Assembly: GCF_000348985.1 (NCBI RefSeq)
Contig: NC_035927.1
Span: 620,001-684,000, forward strand
Reading direction: 5' to 3'
From: Huiozyma naganishii CBS 8797
Taxonomy: Eukaryota; Ascomycota; Saccharomycetes; Saccharomycetales; Saccharomycetaceae
DNA: 64,000 nucleotides
Shown here one piece after another: positions 53,813 to 61,393 of this stretch (position 1 is the stretch's first letter; every line of letters starts with the position of its first letter). Under the pieces are notes generated by a model. The model searched no databases and was not told the DNA's origin. It worked only from the letters and a program-made list of their open reading frames with translations. Position numbers and translations under genes: made by a program.

Positions 53813-54472
53813 ATGATCAATCTGTTCCGGATATTTGGTGACCTGTCGCACTTGGCGAGTATTGGGATCTTGCTGCACACAGTGCGGTCGACGCAGTCGA
53901 TTGACGGGATCTCATTCAAGACGCAGGCGTTGTACGCGCTCGTGTTCATGACGCGGTACTTGGACCTGTTCACGTGGCACTGGGTCTCGCTGTACAACTT
54001 CCTGATGAAAGTGTTCTTCCTTGCGTCGAGCGTGTACATCGTTGTGCTTCTGCAGCAGTTCCGGACGAAAAACCCTATTGCGTACAAGGAGATGGTCCTA
54101 CAGGACACTTTCAAGATCCATTTCCTGCTTTTGGGGAGTCTCGTTGCCGGGCTCTGTTTCCACCACAGGTTCACTTTGCTCGAGATCCTGTGGTCCTTTT
54201 CCGTGTGGCTTGAGTCTGTCGCGATCCTACCTCAATTGTTCATGCTGTCCAAGTCTGGCAGAGCGCAGTCTCTGACGGTCCATTACATCTTTGCCCTTGG
54301 GTTGTACCGGTTCCTGTACATCTTCAACTGGATCTGGCGGTACGTCTCCGAGGCTCGTGTCGACAAGATCGCCGTTGTTGCCGGGATCGTGCAGACGGCC
54401 ATGTACTCGGACTTCTTTTACATCTACTACAAGAAAGTCATCAGGGGCAACGCTGGGAACCTCCCCGTGTAA
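53813..54472 (+). CDS. ERD2: HDEL receptor
   Basis: 219-aa seven-segment Golgi membrane receptor that returns HDEL-tagged proteins to the ER. Conserved blocks: MINLFRIFGDLSHL, TRYLDLF, SVWLESVAILPQLFML and the C-terminal YSDFFYIYYKKVIRG. Length is identical to S. cerevisiae Erd2. That gene has an intron near its 5' end; here the frame is continuous, so the intron appears to be lost. Tandem spacing from URA7 as in YBL039C/YBL040C. Confidence 0.97.
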   Translation: MINLFRIFGDLSHLASIGILLHTVRSTQSIDGISFKTQALYALVFMTRYLDLFTWHWVSLYNFLMKVFFLASSVYIVVLLQQFRTKNPIAYKEMVLQDTFKIHFLLLGSLVAGLCFHHRFTLLEILWSFSVWLESVAILPQLFMLSKSGRAQSLTVHYIFALGLYRFLYIFNWIWRYVSEARVDKIAVVAGIVQTAMYSDFFYIYYKKVIRGNAGNLPV

Positions 54473-54527
54473 GAGTACGTTTTCTGGGGTTTATACGTAT
54501 ATAACTTATAGATATATGAGCCCGCCT

Positions 54528-55274
54528 TCAATCTCTCTTTAGTTCGTGGTACTCTCTGCGGACGCCGTCCTTTGTGACGATGAGTATTTCCAGTCCGTCA
54601 CCCACATGGATGTGGCGTTCCGTGGCGGAGGTGAAGGAGTCCCTCACGAGTTTGACGACCTCTTCGACGGAGAGGTACGTGATGGGGCGTTTTTCACCTG
54701 TCCCTGGGACGTACTGGTTCTTGAAATTGACTTGGTTATCCAAGAATGGCATGATCAGGGACGCGGCGGCGCCACCTGCACGGCACTGTTCCCTTTCGTA
54801 GGACCCGACAGGGTCGAACGAGTACACTGCGCCCTTCCCCTCCTCGTCTAGCCCAGCGATGATCGTGTGCACGTAGTACGGGAAGAATCTTTTCCCGTAG
54901 AGCAAATGTTGGATGTTTCTAGCAGCAGCGGAGAGGGACAACCTCTTCTCGTTCTCGTTGAAATGGTACCACTTGAGCGAGTTCCGGAACCGCTTGACCA
55001 GGGCCGTCGAGTCCGCGGCAAACCCGTTCGCTGAGATGACTATCCCGTCCCCGACGTCGAACACTTTCGACTCGGACCGGGAATTGATGGAGTAGTCTGT
55101 TGTGTGACGGGTATCCCCCGCGAGCACGGCGAAGTCCTCCCCCGCGATCCCCAGGATCGTACCACCGTTGTCACTGTACGGGTTGAACTGGTGTTCTATC
55201 GGCTGAGACATGGCGCTGGGGTGCTCTAGTGGTAGTGGTGGTGGTGGCACTGTTTTGCCACTACAACTTTTCAT
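54528..55274 (-). CDS. PRE7: 20S proteasome subunit beta-6
   Basis: Non-catalytic beta subunit of the 20S proteasome. The mature part begins near QFNPYSDNGGTILGIAGEDF and fits the family throughout (GDTRHTTDYSINSR, SYEREQCRAGGA). The first ATG at 55274 gives 248 aa with a 28-residue leader; a second in-frame ATG at 55211 gives 227 aa. S. cerevisiae Pre7 is 241 aa with a processed leader of 19, so both are possible and I favour the longer. Convergent with ERD2 as in S. cerevisiae. Confidence 0.95.
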   Translation of the reverse strand: MKSCSGKTVPPPPLPLEHPSAMSQPIEHQFNPYSDNGGTILGIAGEDFAVLAGDTRHTTDYSINSRSESKVFDVGDGIVISANGFAADSTALVKRFRNSLKWYHFNENEKRLSLSAAARNIQHLLYGKRFFPYYVHTIIAGLDEEGKGAVYSFDPVGSYEREQCRAGGAAASLIMPFLDNQVNFKNQYVPGTGEKRPITYLSVEEVVKLVRDSFTSATERHIHVGDGLEILIVTKDGVRREYHELKRD

Positions 55275-55380
55275 AAATTTACAAATTAAAAGATCAAAGC
55301 GTTAACGTTAAATTGATATTACAAGGTACTGTAAAAGAATATATATATATATGCATGAGGTCGTTACTGTCGTGTTTTAC

Positions 55381-55779
55381 TTACATGGTTGGAAGTACTA
55401 GCCGTCCCAACTGTGGGTCCGAATGCGAGGCCATCTTCGTGAGCAAGTTGGCAGAGCCGCACGCGCTGGGGATCCCGTACTGTGCGTTGTACTCGTAGTC
55501 GGAGTCCTCGTCGGAGTCCTCCTCCTCTGAACTGGACAGGGAACTGTACTCGTCGTCGGAGGACGAGTCCGTGCACGAATCGGCGAGCAGCAGCGGAGGC
55601 GCGGCCCCTGCACGCCCGAGCCGCTCCTGCTGTTCCCTGCGTCTCTGTTCCAGCAGCAGCGCGTCCAGCAAATTGGCATGTGCCACCAGCACCCGCAGGT
55701 CGCAGTCCCGCTGCGACTGCACCGCACCAGCACACTCGCACAGCTTGTCCCTCACCGTGTCTATCAGCTGTCCCTGCAT
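55381..55779 (-). CDS. ECM13: Ecm13/YJR115W-like protein
   Basis: 132 aa from the first ATG at 55779. N-terminal helix with CDLRVLVAHANLLDALLLEQRR, a block I associate with the Ecm13/YJR115W pair of unknown function, then a Ser/Asp/Glu-rich acidic stretch (SSSDDEYSSLSSSEEEDSDE) and a conserved-looking end (GRLVLPTM). It lies between PRE7 (YBL041W) and COR1 (YBL045C), where S. cerevisiae has ECM13 (YBL043W). Three CACGTG sites lie about 250-285 nt upstream. Confidence 0.65.
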   Translation of the reverse strand: MQGQLIDTVRDKLCECAGAVQSQRDCDLRVLVAHANLLDALLLEQRRREQQERLGRAGAAPPLLLADSCTDSSSDDEYSSLSSSEEEDSDEDSDYEYNAQYGIPSACGSANLLTKMASHSDPQLGRLVLPTM

Positions 55780-56025
55780 CTGTGTATGAGTTGTGTCGGT
55801 GACACGGTTCGTGAAGTGCAGTGCAATGCCCTGTGTATCTTCCAACACACACTCTCTTTATATCAGTCCGTTCGCGGTGTGTGGAGCGAGAGCTGGAGCG
55901 GGCCGGGATTACTAAGAGCCGCCGAGATCTCGGGAATGCGGGGGGAGCGGGGGGAGCGGGCGCAGAGCGGAGATAAGGGCCGGGGTGGGATCCCCGAGAT
56001 CGCGCAGTTGCTGCGAAAAGCGGGC

Positions 56026-56063
56026 CACGTGACTGTCACGTGCGACGAGCTGGCGTCACGTGC
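56026..56063. promoter_or_regulatory. Cluster of three CACGTG sites
   Basis: CACGTG at 56026-56031, 56037-56042 and 56057-56062, upstream of ECM13-like. The segment CTGTCACGTGC followed 11 nt later by GTCACGTG recurs in the same order at 57212-57239 on the far side of the transposase relic. Confidence 0.6.
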
Positions 56064-56128
56064 TTGCGTGTTGTCTTACCCGCACAAAGAAAAAGGCTTC
56101 TTGCATTTCAAGTGCTACAGCAGTACTG

Positions 56129-57164
56129 TCAACCGTATATTATGGCTATCCCGGAAGCAGCGTTATCCGTGCAACAGGAGGTGAGCAATTTTGATAGCGA
56201 GAATTTTTTTATCAACGAAAGCAAGGTTTCTGTTAGCTCCTGCTTCTCTTTTGTTTCGACTTCTCCGAAGTGAATCGGAAAAACAACGCGTTCCATATTT
56301 CTGGTTATAAGGTTGATCGTAACACTGATACAACTTGTCCTCTTGTTTGAAGTCCAGCCATCGGTTTCTAAAGATACCCAAGGCAATCTGACTTTCTTCA
56401 AAACGTTAAATCGTTGATAAATAATATCAGGAGTGTTTGCGCTCAGGGTATCAAAGAGCTCACGGAGCTGCTCTCTCACCATCGCACTGATATGGTTCGA
56501 GACCTTTTTCTATTAAACAAATTCTTACATTCTGGCAAGCGCCTGCCCACAATGAGCCGAAACGGTGCGGTATCACTGCTCTCACCATTATAAGTGTATA
56601 ATGTGGCCGTGATGTCGCACTGCAGAACATGATTAATCTAGAGTCAAAAACGGATAGCTCAGTCCTAACACCACCGCCAATGAGACACGTCGTCAGGTTT
56701 AGCACTACTTTTGGCCTTCTTTTGGACAGCCCTTTCAATAGAGCTATCCAGAGTTTGCTGGACTTTTCTTTGTCCCTTGCAGATTCAGTTTTTTTCTGAC
56801 GGTCGTGATGGACACAAGTGCAAAAAACGTTGGAACTGTCTTTAACATGAGTACCATGTTGATCGATCATATGATGTTGCAAAGTTCTTGATTCATTTTT
56901 CTGTTGTCTTTTCTTATTTTCAAAAGTTATTAACTTGTGGCAGATCGTGGTGTCTACCTTAATGTAAAATTGACAAACCCTGGATTTATCCTCCAGTTCA
57001 ACATTCTGAACTTTGGTTAGTCTTAATAAAATGCTGGTATCAAGACGGTACTTAGATTTTAGCTCTAAACGAATGAACAGCTTTAACAATAACCGAGGCG
57101 CAAATGTAGAGGTTGATAACGTGAATCGAGGTATGATCGGTCGGAGTGGGGAGAGAATGTTCAT
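56129..57164 (-). pseudogene. Degenerate hAT-family transposase
   Basis: Two overlapping frames on the minus strand. The upstream one (57164-56460) contains a worn BED-type zinc finger (a cysteine in TTICHKLI and an LQHHMIDQH end; one expected cysteine is gone). The other (56482-56129) has the hAT catalytic core: LETDGWTSNKRTSCISVTIN with the first Asp, and CCTDNAASG with the second. The frame shifts between them, and the sequence stops abruptly near 56150, so the C-terminal glutamate and the hAT dimerisation region are absent. It is dead. Related hAT elements are known from several Saccharomycetaceae but not from S. cerevisiae. Confidence 0.75.
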
Positions 57165-57208
57165 GGAAGACCCTGTTGTTATAGCATTTTCAGCACGTAC
57201 TTAGCACT

Positions 57209-57362
57209 ATCCTGTCACGTGCAATTCCGCAGTCACGTGATATACAGTTTTTAGACCTATTGCGGGATTGAAATTTTGCAATTCCGCCGGAGAAAAAGGC
57301 CAAAATTTCGACCTTCCGCCCGCAAAAATTCGGAGAAAAAACTGAATATCACGTGACAGGAT
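57209..57362. repeat. Inverted repeat with CACGTG cores
   Basis: Left arm ATCCTGTCACGTG (57209-57221) continues after an 18-nt insertion as ATATACAGTTTTT (57240-57252). The right arm (57336-57362) is their complement without the insertion, with one mismatch. An outer pair AGCACT/AGTGCT extends it. The centre also holds imperfect CAATTCCGC repeats. It begins 45 nt upstream of the relic transposase's first ATG. Confidence 0.65.
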
Positions 57363-57921
57363 GACCGAGTGCTAGAAACACACACGGGTATTTGCCCAAC
57401 CGGGGTAACAGTGACAGTGGTGCACACACTGTCGAAAAGGTATATATAAAAACTCCGGGTAATGGAAAACTGCCTAGCTGAGAAATTCGGTCCCGCACCG
57501 GGTCTAATTTTATTTTGTGTCACATGACTTTGAAATAATGGCGGAGCAGCGGGCGGATCACGTGGCTCCGTTTCCTCGGCTCCGCGGCTAAAAGAGGAGG
57601 GTATTGCGTGTTAAATTATAATCTGGAGGCCCATCATCCTAGACGATAATGAGATGGAAGATGTTATACAGAGAGAAAAGATTCCACTCTCACTTAGTCT
57701 TGTATATAGCAATGTACAGGATAGAAGAAAGCAAGCACATAGTTACTCACTTAGTAGTATAGACCATGGAAAACATCGTTGATCAGTACATTAGAAAGCT
57801 GAAGCCTTTTTACATTACGCAGTGCTCTCTCTCTGAGCGTGTGCCACGGCTTGCACCGGTGTTGTTGTTTGACATGGCTTTACATGTGTGCTCTTGGGAG
57901 TCCAGGGCACAGCCCGCCCAG

Positions 57922-57996
57922 CCAATCACACGCGAGAACCCGTGCACACCCACACACCCCGACACGCGCTCCCGTCGCGGCCCCCGCTTTATAAAA
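57922..57996 (+). promoter_or_regulatory. CCAAT box and TATA box of COR1
   Basis: CCAATCA at 57922-57928 fits the Hap2/3/4/5 site that controls respiratory genes; TATAAAA follows at 57990-57996, 85-91 nt before the COR1 ATG. Confidence 0.65.
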
Positions 57997-58080
57997 GACA
58001 TGCCCACGGCAGGTCTACTTCACGCTGCTGCTGTTCAGGGTTGATGCCTCTTGTCGTGCCGTCTGGTACAGCACCACGCC

Positions 58081-59430
58081 ATGTTACGCTGCAGTCGTGC
58101 CCTGAGATTGAACTACCGGGAGGTGTTGCGCAGGTCGCTGGCCACTGACGCCGGCGCCTCGACCAGCTCCGTCGCCGCGACGGAGCTGTCCAGTGGTCTG
58201 ACCGTCGTCTCCAGGTGTATCCCACAGGCTTTGACCGAATCGTACACCCTACAGTTCAATAACGCCGGGTCCGTAGTCGAAACACCGTACAATAACGGTG
58301 TTGCTAACCTGTGGTCGCACGCGTTCAAAGTGTCCGCCCCGGAACTGGCACTGCGTTCAAGAGTCAACAGAGAGACTCAATGGTTCTCCGTCGACACCGT
58401 CGCTGGGAAGAGCGGATCCGCAAACAGCGCACTGGCCCATTTGGAGCAGTTTTGGAAACAGGAGTTGCCCCTGGAGAGAGCAAGGGACGCTACGTTGCAA
58501 CAGCTGGCTACACTGGAGAACCATAAACAACACAAAGCTGTCAAGGAACATCTACATTCAACCGCGTTCCAGAACACACCGCTGGCGCTACCGAGGAGAG
58601 GGATCTCCGAGAACGTAGAACAACTCACGTTGCAAGACACAAAGGAGTTCGCCAGTAAAGTGTACACCGCTGCAAACGCAACAGTGTACGTCACGGGACC
58701 ACAGCAGCACGAACTTGTCGTAGAACAAGTGCAAAGACAGCTCAGTTTGCCCACTGCTGGGGTCCGGGCCGCCACCAGGGAGAGACCAGCAAAATCAACT
58801 TTCTTAGGGTCAGAGGTCCGCCTCAGAGATGACACTCTGCCAAAGGCATGGGTCGCCATCGCCGTCGAGTCTGAACCGATAGGGTCTCCGGATTTCCTCG
58901 TCGCTGAGACCGCGGCACAGATATTCGGCTCGTACAACGCCCACGAACCACAGTCGAGACAGCAGGGGATCAAACTACTGGATAACATCCAGGAGTACCA
59001 GCTCTGCGAGTCCTTCTCCCACTTCAATTACTCTTACAGGGACACCGGGCTATGGGGGGTCGTCACGCAAACTCCCAATGTCATGGGTGTAGACGATCTC
59101 GTCCATTTCACTTTGAAACAGTGGAATAGACTCTCCGTATCCATCACGGAGACGGAACTGGAGAGGGGCAAAGCAATGCTCAAGTTGAAACTCGGGTTGC
59201 AGAACCCACTGGACTCGACTACACTCGCCAGGAACGAGTACTTGCGTATCCCATCCGCGGACATCAAACAGGTGTACGCGAAGATCGACGCAATTACAGT
59301 CAAGGACTTGAAGAAGTGGGCCAACAAAAGACTGTGGGACCAGGATATCGCCATAGCAGGGATGGGCCAGATCGAGGGACTGTTGGACTACATGAGAATA
59401 AGAAACGACATGTCCATGATGAGATGGTGA
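58081..59430 (+). CDS. COR1: Core subunit 1 of the cytochrome bc1 complex
   Basis: 449-aa M16-peptidase-like, non-catalytic core protein of respiratory complex III. The frame opens at a TTG at 58051, but the ATG at 58081 begins a presequence (MLRCSRALRLNYREVLRRSLATDA) typical of matrix import. The domain has NPYNNGVA-like VETPYNNGVANLWSH and the diagnostic end LLDYMRIRNDMSMMRW. The HxxEH zinc site of active M16 proteases is absent, as expected. Length is near S. cerevisiae (457, YBL045C). Confidence 0.96.
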   Translation: MLRCSRALRLNYREVLRRSLATDAGASTSSVAATELSSGLTVVSRCIPQALTESYTLQFNNAGSVVETPYNNGVANLWSHAFKVSAPELALRSRVNRETQWFSVDTVAGKSGSANSALAHLEQFWKQELPLERARDATLQQLATLENHKQHKAVKEHLHSTAFQNTPLALPRRGISENVEQLTLQDTKEFASKVYTAANATVYVTGPQQHELVVEQVQRQLSLPTAGVRAATRERPAKSTFLGSEVRLRDDTLPKAWVAIAVESEPIGSPDFLVAETAAQIFGSYNAHEPQSRQQGIKLLDNIQEYQLCESFSHFNYSYRDTGLWGVVTQTPNVMGVDDLVHFTLKQWNRLSVSITETELERGKAMLKLKLGLQNPLDSTTLARNEYLRIPSADIKQVYAKIDAITVKDLKKWANKRLWDQDIAIAGMGQIEGLLDYMRIRNDMSMMRW

Positions 59431-59497
59431 TCTTTTTGTAGCACTTTTTTATACCATTAGCACCGCGTGCTGTACGGGTTCCCTATTTAAAACACAC

Positions 59498-60400
59498 TTA
59501 TTTATTCGTACCTTCTTCACCCTCAAGCGTTCGTATCTTGTCCCCACTGCTCCCGGGTGACTCAATACCTTCCGCCTTCATGCGGCGAGACTTCTTATTC
59601 GGAGTCGAGGGCAACTCCTCATCACCACCTTTGCCAATTGCGTCCCCTTCCTCATCCTCATCATCGACATCCTCGTCAGCGTACTCGTAGTTGTCCAGCT
59701 CCGTGCACCGCGACTTCCGCTTCTTCTTCGGCTCAGGGTCCTCGTAGTCTGCGTCATCGCTGTCGTCCTCGTAGTACTCCTCGGAGAGGAAATCACCCGC
59801 TCGTGGGTCCCCACCACCACCATTCACATCGTCATCGTCGTCGTCGTCCTCCTCGTACTGCGCGTTCAGCGACATCACTCCGTCGATCTCTTTGAAGAAG
59901 GACTCGTACTCCCGCATGACGGCCTTCTCGTCCTCAATAAACGGCACGACGCTCATCGAGACATCCTCCGTCGTTGCGTCTGCGGGGGACCCCACCGCCG
60001 CTGATTCCTCCACCGGGGTGGCTCCGCGCCAGAATGTCTGCACACCTTCCACACACTTCTCCATCGCCCTCACGAACTTGTCCAACTCGCTGGGTCGGAA
60101 GTAGTCAAACGGTTGGAAGCACAACTCGCAGACACGCACAAATGTAAAAGGAACCCCTCCACCAGAGACAAACCGGTCCGTCAGCAACCCACCCACAACA
60201 ACAAGCCTCTCCCTCAGCGAATCCACGTCGCCGCCAGCGGGGCCTACCTGGAACAACTCGCGAGGGATCGTCTCGCTGAAGTGGTCCACGAGCAGAGGCG
60301 TCCACTCGTGGGCACCGCATAGCGCACCTTCGTCCCTCTCCACAACCACCCGCCGCAAATACCCGTACAGCTCCTCAGACTCTATCCCGTTCCGGTTCAT
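59498..60400 (-). CDS. PSY4: PP4 phosphatase regulatory subunit
   Basis: 300 aa from the first ATG at 60400 (the frame upstream opens only at TTG). PPP4R2 family, regulator of the Pph3-Psy2 phosphatase that dephosphorylates gamma-H2AX and Rad53. The helical N-terminal domain has PFTFVRVCELCFQPFDYF and LDKFVRAMEKCVEGVQT; the C-terminal half is acidic and disordered with a KKKRKSR patch. It is shorter than S. cerevisiae Psy4 (441). Convergent with COR1 as YBL045C/YBL046W. Confidence 0.88.
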   Translation of the reverse strand: MNRNGIESEELYGYLRRVVVERDEGALCGAHEWTPLLVDHFSETIPRELFQVGPAGGDVDSLRERLVVVGGLLTDRFVSGGGVPFTFVRVCELCFQPFDYFRPSELDKFVRAMEKCVEGVQTFWRGATPVEESAAVGSPADATTEDVSMSVVPFIEDEKAVMREYESFFKEIDGVMSLNAQYEEDDDDDDDVNGGGGDPRAGDFLSEEYYEDDSDDADYEDPEPKKKRKSRCTELDNYEYADEDVDDEDEEGDAIGKGGDEELPSTPNKKSRRMKAEGIESPGSSGDKIRTLEGEEGTNK

Positions 60401-60542
60401 GCCCAGTACCGTGACCCTCACAGGAAGAACCGTCCCATTCACTGTCAATCACCTCTTCATCATATGCCTATAACGTCAATTATATAATATCGCGTGAAAC
60501 AATACACTGCGCGGCCGCATTACGTGGTGCCTCAAAAGGTAC

Positions 60543-60995
60543 TCACAGTGTCTCGACACCGCGTGCCAAGAGCAACCCAACAAGACTCCCGAGCGTGTTA
60601 GCACACATATCCCTCGGGTCGAAGTTGCGGCGGCCACGGGTCACTGCAAACTGGAGAAACTCGCTTGCGATGCTCCCCACTAGCGCAAAAAGCACCGCGG
60701 CAACAGCGTACTTGTCCCATTCTTGAGATGGCGTGTGAGAACGGGACAGGTCTTCCCCTGCGGGCCACCTCCTCACGAGCCACTGCGGCAATGGAACGCG
60801 GAGGGACTCGCCGCGAGGGAAACTCAACACGAACAGCAGGGACTCCCCGAGAAACGCAAAGAAGTGCACCAGCTTGTCATGCTGCGATGTTATCGCGCTA
60901 ATGGGGCCTGGAAGTGACGTGCCCAGGCCTAAGGTACAAGACACCCTAGGGTTGTTGAGGGCGAGCAAAGTGACAACCCGCTTCCTAAACTGCAT
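60543..60995 (-). CDS. VanZ-like membrane protein (YJR112W-A type)
   Basis: 150 aa from the first ATG at 60995; the longer open frame starts only at GTG. The middle contains the VanZ-like pattern HDKLVHFFAFLGESLLFVLSF, then a loop and a second region FALVGSIASEFLQFAVTRGRRNFDPRDMCANTLGSLVGLLLA, which has the family's (S/N)xxxE and DxxxNxxG residues. Four hydrophobic segments are likely. Fungal members are uncharacterised. I relate it to YJR112W-A on fold type and on the YBL04x/YJR11x interleaving, which is weak evidence. Confidence 0.6.
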   Translation of the reverse strand: MQFRKRVVTLLALNNPRVSCTLGLGTSLPGPISAITSQHDKLVHFFAFLGESLLFVLSFPRGESLRVPLPQWLVRRWPAGEDLSRSHTPSQEWDKYAVAAVLFALVGSIASEFLQFAVTRGRRNFDPRDMCANTLGSLVGLLLARGVETL

Positions 60996-61393
60996 TTGAA
61001 AGAGCGCTGCGGGTATAAAAGCAGGCGGAAAATTCGAAACAGATGGGCCACTCACAAGCAGCAGGTATGGAGACGGTTCACTTCGATCAGCAACAGCAGC
61101 AACAACAGCGATGACCACCCATTGGTCAAGTAACCTGCCAGCAGTCACTGGGAACGAAACGCACACTTTTTGCGTCTTTAAAACGAGTGAAATTTCGATG
61201 CAAACCGCAAGACGGCAGTGTCGACGACAAGCTTCAACGTTGTAAGAGGCTACTACACCGTTGTCTGTCAGGGGAGTGCATTGGATTGAACTGTATCTCT
61301 TTCTGCTCTAATTCTGGCTTTATTCTGAGAGGAGGTTAGTTTTACACTGCACTACCTAGCGTCTCATTACCTTAAAGACACACAAAGGGGATA
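60996..61393. other. Divergent promoter of the VanZ-like gene and EDE1
   Basis: 398 nt. A TATAAAAG at about 61014-61021 is on the plus strand but lies 370 nt from the EDE1 start; no other recognised motif. Confidence 0.45.

Larger units (their letters stand above)
57165..58080. other. Relic flank and COR1 promoter
   Basis: 916 nt. After the inverted repeat come TATATATAAA (57441-57450), a Reb1 core CGGGTAA (57456-57462), CACGTG (57559-57564), a CCAATCA box (57922-57928) and TATAAAA (57990-57996). The short frame at 57766-58044 overlaps these and is not accepted as a gene. Confidence 0.5.

Noticed and set aside
57200..57375. Point centromere (RTCACRTG next to AT-rich DNA)
   Set aside because: CACGTG sites are present, but there is no 80-90-nt highly AT-rich CDEII and no full CDEIII with a TTCCGAA core at the right place. 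No such combination was found elsewhere in the window.
57600..57765. LTR-like sequence before COR1
   Set aside because: It lacks the TG...CA ends, target duplication and any retrotransposon coding sequence.
57766..58044. 92-codon plus-strand frame before COR1
   Set aside because: It overlaps the CCAAT and TATA boxes of COR1 and has no domain or membrane character.
58051..58080. Earlier start for COR1
   Set aside because: The frame opens at TTG; the ATG at 58081 gives a normal presequence and length.
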